From: Paenibacillus xylanexedens
GTDB lineage: Bacteria > Bacillota > Bacilli > Paenibacillales > Paenibacillaceae
DNA length: 64,000 nucleotides
NCBI RefSeq assembly: GCF_001908275.1
Contig: NZ_CP018620.1
Span: 4,588,001-4,652,000, forward strand
Reading direction: 5' to 3'
The first letter of the stretch is position 1. Each line of letters begins with the position of its first letter. The notes under the pieces are model-generated. The model had not been told where the DNA came from, made no database searches, and worked only from the letters and a program-made list of their open reading frames with translations. The translations under genes were made by a program, and so were the position numbers. This document shows positions 36,364 to 45,532 of the stretch, one piece after another.

Positions 36364-37389
36364 ATGGCCTACAATGAAAATATTAAAATCGGTGATTTGC
36401 TGAATAATGAAGAGGCGGTAGCAATTCTAACTAAACATTTACCCGAGTTTATTAACGCTCCTACATTTAAGATGGCTTCCAATTTCACACTAAATCAGTT
36501 GGTAGCGGTTCCTCAAGTGGATATTCCTGAAGTTACATTGATAGCTTTAAAGAATGATTTGGCTGGTATTTCAATTGTGTCAGGAGAAACTCCGAAAACC
36601 AAACCTGCGGTTGCTGCAAACAAGCAATCGGATTCCCTGGCAGGGAAAGTCATTACAATCACAGGAGCAGGCAGTGGAATAGGAAGAGCAAGCGCCATTC
36701 TGATGGCAGCCAGAGGAGCCAAGCTGGTTCTGGTCGATTATAATACTGCAACAGGACAAGAGACACTGGAGCTAGTAAAGGAGCAAGATGGCGAAGCCAT
36801 TTTTGTACAAGCCGATGTTTCCAAAGAAGATGATGTCCAGAATTATATCCAGCAAGCTGTTGATACTTACGGAAAAATTGATGTAGCTTTTAATAACGCA
36901 GGAATCATCCAACAATTCCAAAGTTTCCATAGCATGAGCCTGGAAGACTTCAATCGAATCATCGATGTCAATCTGAAAGGTATATTCCTCGGAATGAAAC
37001 ATGCACTTCGAGTGATGGACGAACAAGGATACGGTCATGTCATTAATACTGCATCTACAACAGCCATTCGCGCTGAACACAGCTTGGCTGCTTATACAGC
37101 CAGCAAACACGGCGTTGCCGGTTTAACCAAGGCAGCTGCACTTGAATACGTCCGAAAAGGAATTCGAGTTAACGCGATCTGCCCTGGAGGGGTAGCTTCC
37201 GCTTTGACAGCTGCTGTTCCACAAATGCTGCAAGACAGCGGTTATATGCCAGAAGAGTTTCCTAATATGAGAATTGGACGGTATGCTGAACCAGAGGAAC
37301 TCGCTGAAGTCGTTGCATTCCTGGCTTCGGACGGATCAAGCTATATGACTGGTTCCATTATCGTGGCTGATGGTGGCCTTACCCTTTAA
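36364..37389 (+). CDS. SDR-family oxidoreductase with N-terminal helical module
   Basis: A 341-residue protein in two parts. Residues 1-75 form a predicted helical module (IGDLLNNEEAVAILTKHLP and later FTLNQLVAVP) related to the C-termini of the GH3 and GH78 proteins. After a short linker, residues 92-341 are a classical SDR: TGAGSGIG at about 99-106, NNAG, a Ser at about 230 and YTASK at about 243-247. The closing TGSIIVADGG is typical of FabG/glucose-dehydrogenase-like members. It oxidises or reduces a sugar or aglycone with NAD(P); the exact substrate is unknown. ATCGGAGGA precedes the ATG. SDRs rarely carry such an N-terminal domain. Confidence 0.9.
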   Translation: MAYNENIKIGDLLNNEEAVAILTKHLPEFINAPTFKMASNFTLNQLVAVPQVDIPEVTLIALKNDLAGISIVSGETPKTKPAVAANKQSDSLAGKVITITGAGSGIGRASAILMAARGAKLVLVDYNTATGQETLELVKEQDGEAIFVQADVSKEDDVQNYIQQAVDTYGKIDVAFNNAGIIQQFQSFHSMSLEDFNRIIDVNLKGIFLGMKHALRVMDEQGYGHVINTASTTAIRAEHSLAAYTASKHGVAGLTKAAALEYVRKGIRVNAICPGGVASALTAAVPQMLQDSGYMPEEFPNMRIGRYAEPEELAEVVAFLASDGSSYMTGSIIVADGGLTL

Positions 37390-37562
37390 GAATTCTAAAT
37401 GGACACTAAATTAGAAATGATGAGAGAGATATACAATGAAGCGTTTAAAAGAAGAAGGGATGCATTTTTTTGAGAAAATGGCCATCAGATTATATTGAAT
37501 GGGATTAATCTAGTTTGTAAGGAAAGGCATAACGGTTATATGGAGTAAAAAACTCATCTATA

Positions 37563-38155
37563 ATGACATTTTCCATTTATAGAAATACTCCAAAAAGCCA
37601 GGTTCACTGTAAATCGAATGGTGAGTTCGGCACTAGCACCCCAACCAGCAAAGACATATTCGTGGATAAATTGACCCTCAAGAGCGATGAATTTTATAGA
37701 ATTGCGAGGGACAAGAACATGTTCCCAGTAACACAGCAGTTATATCATTTTGTCATGCATGAAGAAGAAATAGAGCCGATTGTGAGTAAGCTGCCAATTA
37801 CGGAAGTTTCGTGGATGGATGCTATTGCTTTCTGTAATCGTGCTAAACAGGATCAACGGGATATCGGTATGCAAGAATTGATCAAATTGCATGGTATCAA
37901 GGAAATTCCAATGGATCTGTTCATAAAGTAGCACAGTTGCTTCCTAATCCATGGGGACTTTATGACTTGATCGGTAACGTCTGGGAATGGTGCTGGGATC
38001 TCTATGATGCTGAACGATATGGGAACTATAGAGTTTTCAGGGGAGGCAGTCGGGCTGAAGTGGAGAGTAATTGTGGTTCTACGAGTAGAAGGAAAAGCAT
38101 GCCCAATTTCAAAATAGATGATCTTGGTTTTAGAATAGCACATACAAATCCTTGA
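37563..38155 (+). pseudogene. Formylglycine-generating-enzyme-like (SUMF1) protein, broken
   Basis: The first frame holds FPVTQQLYHFVM and PITEVSWMDAIAFCNRA, and after a stop at 37931 a second part reads NPWGLYDLIGNVWEWCWDLYD, YRVFRGGSRAE and LGFRIAH. These are successive motifs of the FGE-sulfatase domain. The middle third (the RLPTEAEWEYAA region) is deleted. In frame near 37705, GCGAGGGACAAGAACATG is a copy of the dispersed repeat and replaces the usual GKYPVTQ approach, so the repeat may have inserted. Just before, 37399-37473 encodes a 24-residue charged stub I do not recognise. Confidence 0.65.
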
Positions 38156-38238
38156 GAAAACGACACATCGAGTATGCTCAAGTCGTTGAGCTGACGGTAG
38201 GTGTTCAACTATCCGGAAACTATAGCTTACTGATGACT

Positions 38239-38273
38239 CGAAGGCAGCCGACGACTAAGATCGGCTGCCTTCG
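38239..38273. repeat. Perfect 13-bp inverted repeat
   Basis: CGAAGGCAGCCGA at 38239-38251 pairs fully with TCGGCTGCCTTCG at 38261-38273. No T-run follows on either strand, so an ordinary terminator is doubtful. Confidence 0.6.
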
Positions 38274-38749
38274 CTGCGCTAACGGGGGCAGGGTAATTCA
38301 ATATTTTTGTCTTCATAATGCTTATCCACTTTAACAAAGATGAGAAAACAGTTTAATGAGTAAATATTGCCAATGCAAGTCGCTAGCCGGTTAGGCAATC
38401 CTGCACACATGAGACTTATGAAAAGTAAATTTGAGGTGGGAGATAGTACCATCAGGACATTAGATTATTCACGTTAATTTTTGTTTTAATCTTTTACGAC
38501 AACTTATGCTAGGATATTGTTCCGATGCAGGAATCTACAGGAACATATTCCTATTAAAGTCGATATTGTAGCGGCTTTTTTGTTTTGATCGCCATCTTTA
38601 TGGGACGTGATTTATTTTCTCGTTATCCATTTGATAGTAATACTCATCCATCTGTTCTGCGGTAACATCTTCTTAAAGCTGATATATCCACCACGTCACA
38701 AGTAAACTAATGACCCCTGAATGATATTCGGCTAAGAGTTAGTTTTCAA
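38274..38749. other. Non-coding stretch with a terminator-like repeat
   Basis: No gene was seen. At 38556-38585 AAGTCGATATTGTAGCGGCT followed by TTTTTTG is a weaker copy of the stem-loop unit found at 41726 and 42824. It is preceded by ACAGGAACATATTCCTATTA, a diverged form of the GACAAGAAC repeat. Confidence 0.5.
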
Positions 38750-39361
38750 ATGAAGATCCAATATTGTATTGATGCAAAAATTCTTTTTTGGATTATTGAA
38801 AAATTAGTTATTCAATTCAGCGAAAATTTTTTTAATGCCTGGCTGGAGATAGCAGGGAGGAGAAGTACGGAAATTAGCACGCCTTCTTGGAACGAAGTAA
38901 ATACAATGAGATATCGATCTTTTCCAAACGTAGCTTTGAAATACAGCTTTGTTGAGAATACCTCATCAAGTTTCATTGAGTATCACTATTTAGAAAATGA
39001 AGAAGTGCCGGCTTTTAAATACGTCTGCCCATATCAACATGAAAGTGCCAAACGTAATATTTATACTATGACGTCCTATACACCTCAATCAGTCGCGATA
39101 CAGATCAGAAGAAACACCCATGATGTTGTTGAAAAGAAAGCTTACTATGGTAAATTACCGATTAGTCGTGTATCTAATCGGCATGGTATCGCAAACTACC
39201 GAGCAGCAAAAGATATAAGCAAAGATTTAGTAGCGATTTCTTCCGAGAATGGGGGAAGCAATCGCTATATTTTTTTGCGGATTTTTTTATTTTTTGTCCG
39301 CCACATGTGTACAAAAAATAAAAATGATGATACATTTAAATTAGTTTATTTCCTTTTATAA
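38750..39361 (+). CDS. Unrecognised 203-residue reading frame
   Basis: An open frame in AT-rich DNA without a ribosome site. The N-terminal 30 residues are hydrophobic and aromatic, the middle is rich in Tyr, Ser and Asn, and the end is hydrophobic and basic. I see no family motif. The length makes chance less likely, but the flanking remnants suggest a decayed or chimeric gene rather than a working one. Confidence 0.25.
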   Translation: MKIQYCIDAKILFWIIEKLVIQFSENFFNAWLEIAGRRSTEISTPSWNEVNTMRYRSFPNVALKYSFVENTSSSFIEYHYLENEEVPAFKYVCPYQHESAKRNIYTMTSYTPQSVAIQIRRNTHDVVEKKAYYGKLPISRVSNRHGIANYRAAKDISKDLVAISSENGGSNRYIFLRIFLFFVRHMCTKNKNDDTFKLVYFLL

Positions 39362-39427
39362 CAGGGTTTTTTTGAAGAATACTGTGTCTCCTGTACGAGG
39401 ACATGCGTATGTTGAGGAGGGAATGGA

Positions 39428-40618
39428 ATGTCAAGTCAAGCATTGGACCAATTTTTAAAATCGAACATCGAAGATCTAAAAACTAAAGGTCTATATAACT
39501 TCATCGATACGCTGCAGGGTGCAAATGGTCCTGTTATTCGTATCGACGGAAAGTCCCTAATCAATTTGTCTTCCAATAACTATTTGGGACTGGCAACAGA
39601 TTACCGCCTGATTGATGCTTCAGTTAAGGCGTCGCAGACATACGGGGCAGGCGCAGGGGCTGTGAGAACAATTAATGGTACGATGGATCTTCATATTGAG
39701 CTTGAAGAAAAACTGGCCCGTTTCAAAAAAACGGAAGCCGTTATCGTTTATCAATCGGGATTTAACTGCAATATGGCTGCTATATCTGCGGTAATGGACC
39801 AGCATGATGCGATTTTATCAGATGAGCTGAACCACGCTTCGATTATTGATGGCTGCCGCCTGTCGAGAGCCAAGGTGATTCGCTTTAAGCATTCGGATAT
39901 GAATGATTTAAGACAGCAGGCGAAAGATGCCACGGAATCCGGTCAGTACCATAAAATTATGGTCATCACCGACGGGGTTTTCTCCATGGATGGTGATATA
40001 GCAAAGCTGCCTGAAATCGTGAAAATAGCAGAAGAATTCGATCTGATTACTTATGTGGATGATGCCCACGGTTCGGGCGTTCTCGGAGCAGGTGCGGGAA
40101 CCGTGAAGCATTTTGGATTGTCCGACCGGATTGACTTTCAAATTGGTACTCTTTCCAAGGCGATTGGCGTTGTCGGCGGTTATGTGGCGGGTAAAAAACA
40201 ACTGATCGAATGGTTGAAGCTGAGAAGCCGTCCGTTTCTGTTCTCGACATCGCTACCTCCGGCTGCAATCGCTTCTTGCAGCGCTTCTGTCGACATTTTG
40301 ATGAATGACAAAGAGCTGATCGAGAAGCTGTGGGAGAACGGCAATGATTTGAAAAATGGCTTGAGCCGGCTTGGATATGATGTAGGCCAAAGCGAAACGC
40401 CGATCACACCTTGTATCATTGGCGATGAAGTAACCACCCAACAGTTCAGCAAACGGCTTTATGAAGAAGGCGTTTACGCCAAGGCAATCCTGTTTCCGAC
40501 GGTTCCGAAAGGAACCGGAAGAATACGCAACATGCCGACAGCTGCCCATACCAAGGAGATGCTCGACCAGGTGATCTCCGTTTATGAGAAAGTTGGCAAG
40601 GAAATGAAGCTGATTTAG
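39428..40618 (+). CDS. kbl: Glycine C-acetyltransferase (2-amino-3-ketobutyrate CoA ligase)
   Basis: A 396-residue PLP enzyme of the alpha-oxoamine synthase family. It cleaves 2-amino-3-ketobutyrate with CoA to glycine and acetyl-CoA, the second step of threonine breakdown. Length equals E. coli Kbl. [11 protein letters not shown] at about 40, [15 protein letters not shown] at about 75, [12 protein letters not shown] at about 205 and [13 protein letters not shown] at about 241 (PLP Lys near 244) are diagnostic. GAGGAGGGA precedes the ATG. tdh follows 37 bases later with its own GGGAGG, so the two form one operon. Confidence 0.96.
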   Translation: MSSQALDQFLKSNIEDLKTKGLYNFIDTLQGANGPVIRIDGKSLINLSSNNYLGLATDYRLIDASVKASQTYGAGAGAVRTINGTMDLHIELEEKLARFKKTEAVIVYQSGFNCNMAAISAVMDQHDAILSDELNHASIIDGCRLSRAKVIRFKHSDMNDLRQQAKDATESGQYHKIMVITDGVFSMDGDIAKLPEIVKIAEEFDLITYVDDAHGSGVLGAGAGTVKHFGLSDRIDFQIGTLSKAIGVVGGYVAGKKQLIEWLKLRSRPFLFSTSLPPAAIASCSASVDILMNDKELIEKLWENGNDLKNGLSRLGYDVGQSETPITPCIIGDEVTTQQFSKRLYEEGVYAKAILFPTVPKGTGRIRNMPTAAHTKEMLDQVISVYEKVGKEMKLI

Positions 40619-40655
40619 CTGCATTCGCGGAAGTACATTTCGGGAGGAATGTCTT

Positions 40656-41615
40656 ATGAACAAGATTTTGGTGACCGGAGCACTGGGCCAAATCGGTTCT
40701 GAGTTAGTTGTTAAATTACGTGAAATTTATGGTGCTGATCACGTCGTTGCTACGGATCTCAGGTCATCAGCCCACGAAATTACCCGATCCGGGCCATTCG
40801 AGCTGCTCGACGTGACGAATGATAAGGCCATGTTCGAAATCGCCAAGCGGTACGAAGTTGATACCGTCATCCATTTGGCTGCGCTGCTGTCGGCTACCGC
40901 AGAGGAGAAACCGCTGCTTGCCTGGAATTTGAATATGGGCGGATTGATGAATGCACTTGAAATATCCAGGGAGCTCGGTTGCCAATTTTTCACTCCAAGC
41001 TCCATTGGATCTTTTGGTCCTTTGACTCCGAAAGACAATACCCCTCAGGATACGATCCAGAGGCCCAATACGATGTACGGCGTGAACAAAGTGTCCGGCG
41101 AACTGCTTTGTGATTATTATTTTCACAAATACGGCCTGGATACTAGGGGGCTGCGATTCCCGGGGTTGATATCTTATATGACGCCTCCCGGCGGAGGAAC
41201 GACGGATTACGCTGTGGAAATTTATTACGCAGCCGTGACGGCTGGCCGGTATACATCTTATATCGCCAAGGACTCAAACATGGACATGATGTATATGCCG
41301 GATGCCCTGAACGCTATCATCGATTTGATGGAAGCGGATTCTTCCCGGTTGATGCACCGAAATTCATTTAATGTCACCGCAATGAGCGTGGATCCGGAGG
41401 CGATCGCTGCAGCGATTCGGGATGAGCTTCCCGGCTTTATCCTCGATTATGACGTTGATCCGAAGAGACAGGCGATTGCCGATAGCTGGCCGCATTCCAT
41501 TGATGCGACGGCAGCGAAAACAGAATGGGGATTTCATGCTCGCTACGACCTGAAGGCCATGACGAAGGATATGCTTTCACAGCTAAGCGAGAGACAAATG
41601 CTTCGCAAGGCTTAA
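40656..41615 (+). CDS. tdh: L-threonine 3-dehydrogenase, NAD-dependent epimerase-like type
   Basis: A 319-residue extended SDR that oxidises L-threonine to 2-amino-3-ketobutyrate, the substrate of the preceding Kbl. VTGALGQIGSELV at about 6-18 is the NAD loop, HLAALLSATAEEKP at about 73 and PSSIGSFGP at about 113 follow, and YGVNKVSGE at about 140 holds the catalytic Tyr and Lys. This type differs from the zinc-dependent Tdh of E. coli and is common in firmicutes and Bacteroidetes. The intact operon lies between two repeat-rich decayed stretches. Confidence 0.94.
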   Translation: MNKILVTGALGQIGSELVVKLREIYGADHVVATDLRSSAHEITRSGPFELLDVTNDKAMFEIAKRYEVDTVIHLAALLSATAEEKPLLAWNLNMGGLMNALEISRELGCQFFTPSSIGSFGPLTPKDNTPQDTIQRPNTMYGVNKVSGELLCDYYFHKYGLDTRGLRFPGLISYMTPPGGGTTDYAVEIYYAAVTAGRYTSYIAKDSNMDMMYMPDALNAIIDLMEADSSRLMHRNSFNVTAMSVDPEAIAAAIRDELPGFILDYDVDPKRQAIADSWPHSIDATAAKTEWGFHARYDLKAMTKDMLSQLSERQMLRKA

Positions 41616-41696
41616 AGTTATTATGAATTCGTTCGAAGAGTGACATCGCTAAAAAAGCAAGAAAGGGGAACTTATAAAAAAAAACAGAACGAAATT

Positions 41697-41795
41697 GTCG
41701 AGGGACAAGAACATTGTTTCATTAAAGTCGCTATTACAGCGGCTTTTTTTGTTTTAAGGACAAGAACATTGTGTCATTTCGGATTAGGTAGCTAT
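41697..41795. repeat. Dispersed repeat pair around a terminator unit
   Basis: GTCGAGGGACAAGAACATTG at 41697 is followed by a stem-loop (AGTCGCT at 41727-41733, AGCGGCT at 41739-41745, then seven T) and a second copy GGACAAGAACATTGTGTC at 41758, leading into GGATTAGGTAG. This is the clearest complete unit: repeat, terminator, repeat. Confidence 0.75.
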
Positions 41796-42012
41796 CTAAA
41801 TAGCATCATGATGAAGATCATGTGGCAAGAAAAAAGCAGATGAATTTAAGAATTCGCGTGAATAACGATTTTTTTATTAGAAATAACGTTTTTCCGGTAA
41901 AGACCAATCAATATTCGCCAACCATCGGGACGCGAATATGTGCTTACGAACTCGTCGATGTCGGTTTCGTAGATTGCTCTTGGTATCTCACGCTCATGCT
42001 TAGGAACACGAA

Positions 42013-42717
42013 TTGTGGCTTCTTGGCATTCGTGATATCGGAGGGTTCCACCTAAGATCGGAATTAGGATTATCTATTGCGAAGAGCTTTGGCAAGCGCG
42101 GCTTCCAAGTGGCATTAGTTGGAAGAAATGCTGCAAAGCTGCAAGATATGGTGGATGAACTGAAAGCGGATAGTATCGAGGCATCTTATTTCGTAGCAGA
42201 TATTTTTAACAAGGAACAGATTGAACAGGCTATGACCAACATGAAAGAAAAGTATGGCCAGATTGATGTGTTGGAATTCAGTCCAACAGCAGGCAATTAT
42301 CCTCCCTCTTCTGTATTGGAGTTAACGGCGGAGAACGCCAGGGACGCATTTGAGGCGAATGTGGTTAGTGCCATCCATGTCGTCAATGCTGTTCTCCCTG
42401 ATATGCTCGCCAGGAAAGAGGGAGCCTTGCTCTTTACCTCAGGATTATCCGCCATGTACCCTGTGTCCATGATGGGGAATATCGGTATTGCTCTTTCAGG
42501 GTTACGCAATTATGTTGCTAATCTTCATACTTCATTGTCTGCTCAAGGGATTTTTGTGGACCACCGCTCATTAGGTTTATTGATCAAGGAGTCAGGTACC
42601 GGCGCAATTAATGATCCGGATGTAATTGCAGAGATGTGGTACCAGGCCTATGTAGATAAAAACGTATGGGAAGAAGAGTATCCTAAGGGTGTTACCCCCG
42701 AAACCATTCTGTTTTAA
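42013..42717 (+). pseudogene. SDR-family protein with lost nucleotide-binding start
   Basis: From about residue 18 the frame reads LGLSIAKSFGKRGFQVALVGRN, through YGQIDVLEFSPTAG and MYPVSMMGNIGIALSGLRNY, an SDR of the subgroup without the usual YxxxK. The expected start MxxxLVVIGAGPGLG is missing. In its place are GGFHLRSE and repeat-like DNA, with no ribosome site. The nucleotide loop GxGxxLG cannot form, so the product should be inactive even if made. Confidence 0.6.
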
Positions 42718-42823
42718 CATTGGTGATGATTTCAGCAGGTCATAACATACAGTTGTAACCAAGTAGATGAGCTTGAGAACTAGGCATATATTTTGTGCTA
42801 AGAGACGCTTGAAAGAGATGAAG

Positions 42824-42852
42824 AAGTCGCTAATTTAGCGGCTTTTTTGTTT
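42824..42852 (+). terminator. Terminator of the dispersed-repeat unit
   Basis: AGTCGCTAA and TTAGCGGCT (42825-42843, a single T between them) form a 7-9 bp stem followed by TTTTTTG. It is nearly identical to the unit at 41727. Confidence 0.75.
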
Positions 42853-42854
42853 TT

Positions 42855-42915
42855 CGGTACAAGTTCTTGTACCGAGTCGAGGACAAGAACTTGTACCGAT
42901 TACCGATTAGATAAA
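42855..42915. repeat. Palindrome and adjacent dispersed repeat
   Basis: CGGTACAAG-TT-CTTGTACCG at 42855-42874 is a near-perfect dyad. It is followed by GTCGAGGACAAGAACTTG at 42876 and TACCGATTACCGATTAG, the best preserved 3' half of the repeat family. From here to 43224 no gene was seen. A CCGCG-AAGG-CGCGG hairpin lies at about 43101-43114. Confidence 0.7.
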
Positions 42916-43224
42916 CACCTAACTAAGTTTCATGCAATTTCATTTAACAAATGTGTAGGAAAATAAACTAATTGTCCAGTGAAAATATAGTATTTTCTTA
43001 GTGTTTAGGTTAAAGATAAGTTCCTGTTTAAGCACTACATGCTACACGCGTAGGTTCTTTAATAGGTGACTGGAATTGGAATATAAAAAGGAGGACGTAA
43101 CCCGCGAAGGCGCGGAGGGCAGCGCTTAGACTCTCATGAATAAAAGAGGTGTCTGTGGTATTATATGTAATTATGGGTTATGAAATAAATGGATTATTTG
43201 AAAAGAAAATGGGGGAATCAAAAT

Positions 43225-43578
43225 ATGGAACGTAAAATTCAACTAATGGAAACCTACGTAAATATCGACTTTGGAAACTCACCCTTTTTAAAATTAGATA
43301 AAGGGTTGCAAATTCCATACTCTTCAATCGAGGGAATAACAACAGGTAGACCAATACCCCAGGCTTTTAAACTATATGGTGCTTTATTAGGAGAAAAGAG
43401 AAATGGGTTATTTAGATCAAATGGTGGTTATCAACTCCACTTTTTTGAAAATGAGCTTGAAACTCTTCATTTAGATTTGAATAGCTTTAAAGTTGGTAAG
43501 TTCAAAATATCAAAGTTGATCATTGGTGTTGAAAATCCTGAAGAAATAAGTGAAAATATTTCCGAAAGAGTGCAGTGA
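43225..43578 (+). CDS. Small PH-like domain protein
   Basis: A 117-residue protein. It starts with METYVNIDFGNSPFLKLDKG and continues with IPYSSIEGITTGRP, KLYGALLGEKRNGLF and FFENELETLHLDLNSFK. The strand pattern and the closing KLIIGVENPEEI are those of bacterial PH-like domains of unknown function. ATG 43225 follows GGGGGA; an upstream in-frame extension lacks a ribosome site. No partner gene is evident. Confidence 0.65.
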   Translation: MERKIQLMETYVNIDFGNSPFLKLDKGLQIPYSSIEGITTGRPIPQAFKLYGALLGEKRNGLFRSNGGYQLHFFENELETLHLDLNSFKVGKFKISKLIIGVENPEEISENISERVQ

Positions 43579-43591
43579 TAATAAAGGAAAA

Positions 43592-43693
43592 GTGTATTAC
43601 GAACGTGAGACGGTGGAACTTCGAGAAAAAAGCTTACGAGCTCAAAAACTTGTGAAGACATATAATGGTTGCGATCCAGAGGAGAAGAAATAA
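43592..43693 (+). CDS. Short basic/acidic peptide or gene remnant
   Basis: GTG 43592 behind AAAGGAAAA reads 33 codons to TAA 43691-43693, giving a charged helical peptide (ETVELREKSLRAQKLVKTY then NGCDPEEKK). It overlaps nothing and follows the PH-like gene by 13 bases. It may be the tail of a lost protein; I do not recognise it. Confidence 0.3.
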   Translation: MYYERETVELREKSLRAQKLVKTYNGCDPEEKK

Positions 43694-43843
43694 TATGTGC
43701 GACAAGACAACGCAAAAAAGATCACTTCATTGTAGAATACAAGAATTATGAGATGGGCGGGAATTGTACATTTTTTCGGGGGAAGATCTTTATTATGTGT
43801 ACTAGGAAAAAATAAGCGGGGCTTATACAATAACATTAGAGGT

Positions 43844-43857
43844 TGTAAACGCTTGCT
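43844..43857. promoter_or_regulatory. cre-like or LacI-type operator before GH43
   Basis: TGTAAACGCTTGCT (AGCAAGCGTTTACA on the other strand) fits the CcpA/LacI-family dyad except at one end. It lies 85 bases before the GH43 start, consistent with catabolite control. Confidence 0.5.
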
Positions 43858-43941
43858 TTTAATTCTGAGGATGCAATCAATGAATTACCGTAATCCCGTA
43901 CATGAAGTATTTTATTATTCCAATACCAAAGGAGATGCCTT

Positions 43942-44934
43942 ATGAATCAACAACTACCTAAGCCCCACCAACCGCTCGTAACCCACATCTTCACTGCTGA
44001 CCCGTCCGCCCATGTCTACGAGGGCAAAATCTACATCTATCCTTCCCATGACCTCGATCATGACGAGCCGAGCAATGATAACGGCGACCAGTATAAAATG
44101 GAAGACTATCATGTCCTCTCGATGAACAACTTCGATTCCCCGGTGGTTGATCACGGCGAAGCGTTGCATCTGAGAGATATTCCGTGGGCCTCCAAGCAGC
44201 TCTGGGCACCAGATGCCGCTTATAAGAACAGTACCTATTACCTGTTTTTCCCGGCACGGGATCATGACGACATCTTCCGTCTGGGTGTGGCAACATCAGA
44301 GTCTCCGGCAGGCCCATTCATGCCGCAACCGAATTATATGGAAGGCAGCTTCAGTATCGATCCGGCCGTACTGGTGGATGACGACAATCAGTCATACATC
44401 TATTTCGGCGGACTCTGGGGTGGCCAGTTGGAGAAATGGCAGACTGGCAGCTTCGTGCCAGATGCAGAAGGACCTGCTCCTGACCAGCCGGCGCTTGGAC
44501 CGCAAGTTGCACTGCTTAGCGACGACATGCTGTCCTTCCAAGGCAAGCCTGCCGAGATATCGATTGTCGATGAAGACGGGAATCCGATTCTGGCTGGGGA
44601 TGAGGAACGGAGATATTTTGAAGGCCCATGGGTGCATAAATATAACGGCTATTACTACCTGTCCTACTCTACAGGAACCACGCATAAGCTCGTATATGCG
44701 ATCGGCAAGAACCCGATGGGACCATTCACGTTCAAGGGCGAGATTCTCTCTCCGGTTATCGGCTGGACAACCCATCACTCCATTGTGCAAGTTGAAGACA
44801 AGTGGTATCTGTTCTATCACGACAGCTCCCTGTCGGAAGGCGTCAACCACAAGCGCTGCGTTAAATATTCGGAGCTGAACTACAACGAAGATGGAACGAT
44901 CCAGAAGATCAATCCTTATCCGGGTGCGGAGTAA
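43942..44934 (+). CDS. Glycoside hydrolase family 43 enzyme (xylosidase / arabinofuranosidase type)
   Basis: A 330-residue single-domain GH43 protein without signal peptide. The three expected carboxylates are visible: Asp20 in TADPSAHV, an Asp at about 140 in FSIDPAVLVDDD, and a Glu at about 228 in YFEGPWVHK. HHSIVQVEDKWYLFYH near the C-terminus holds the metal-site His common to the family. It should release xylose or arabinose from imported oligosaccharides. AAAGGAGA precedes the ATG. It is monocistronic, with a terminator behind and a cre-like site before. GC content is higher than in the surrounding repeat region. Confidence 0.9.
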   Translation: MNQQLPKPHQPLVTHIFTADPSAHVYEGKIYIYPSHDLDHDEPSNDNGDQYKMEDYHVLSMNNFDSPVVDHGEALHLRDIPWASKQLWAPDAAYKNSTYYLFFPARDHDDIFRLGVATSESPAGPFMPQPNYMEGSFSIDPAVLVDDDNQSYIYFGGLWGGQLEKWQTGSFVPDAEGPAPDQPALGPQVALLSDDMLSFQGKPAEISIVDEDGNPILAGDEERRYFEGPWVHKYNGYYYLSYSTGTTHKLVYAIGKNPMGPFTFKGEILSPVIGWTTHHSIVQVEDKWYLFYHDSSLSEGVNHKRCVKYSELNYNEDGTIQKINPYPGAE

Positions 44935-44988
44935 GTTAGCTGGTTAGCGGAAACAGATAAGATTACAATATAAGGCATAATACATGAG

Positions 44989-45014
44989 GCAGCTCCTGAC
45001 GGGGCTGCTTTTTT
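44989..45014 (+). terminator. Terminator after GH43
   Basis: GCAGCTCC at 44989-44996 pairs with GGGGCTGC at 45001-45008 (one G-T), followed by six T. Confidence 0.8.
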
Positions 45015-45128
45015 GATAGGAGGAGGATCAGTTGTTTCACTCAAACTTGGAGAAAATCTCTGCTGAACAAAGAATACTTCAGCAGTATACTGATTGAATT
45101 AATAAATTTATCTTAATTAAACATAAAG

Positions 45129-45157
45129 CCTTCTTTCCTTCGGAGAGAAGGTTTTTA
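45129..45157 (+). terminator. Second terminator-like hairpin
   Basis: CCTTCTTTCC and GGAGAGAAGG form a ten-bp stem (one T-G pair) with a tight TTC loop, followed by TTTTTAG. It lies 115 bases after the first hairpin. Confidence 0.6.
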
Positions 45158-45258
45158 GTCTAATTAGAATTTTGTTGACACACATATATCCTAATGGCTT
45201 TATCCAGTTGAGTGCGTGAAGCGCGTGTCGACGAGTTTTAGTAGGGAACTTCTTTTCC

Positions 45259-45300
45259 TGTCGAGGGACAAGAAAATAGCCCGATTAACGATTAGATGAG
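45259..45300. repeat. Copy of the dispersed repeat
   Basis: TGTCGAGGGACAAGAAAATA, then GCCCGATTAACGATTAGATG. Both halves of the family are present with a changed centre. From 45301 to 45532 no gene was seen, only an unsupported frame starting near 45397. Confidence 0.65.
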
Positions 45301-45532
45301 TATCAAAATAAAAAAGCTATATAGAGGAGAGTGGGCTTTAACTTGGGTCAGTAGCGCTACAGGGAAATACTTAACCCATAGAAAGGGATGAAATAGTTGT
45401 TTACTTGGATACGTATTGTGTCTTATAATTTTCACAAAGATACATATCGTATCTTAAAAAGTTTGTATCGCACAAGTAATGTAAGGGTGCTCGCATCTTG
45501 GTTCCAGTTTTTGCAGAAAGAGGGGACGACCG

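Noticed and set aside
38239-38273. Strong hairpin as rho-independent terminator
   Set aside because: The stem is perfect but there is no T-run on either side, so it is listed only as an inverted repeat.
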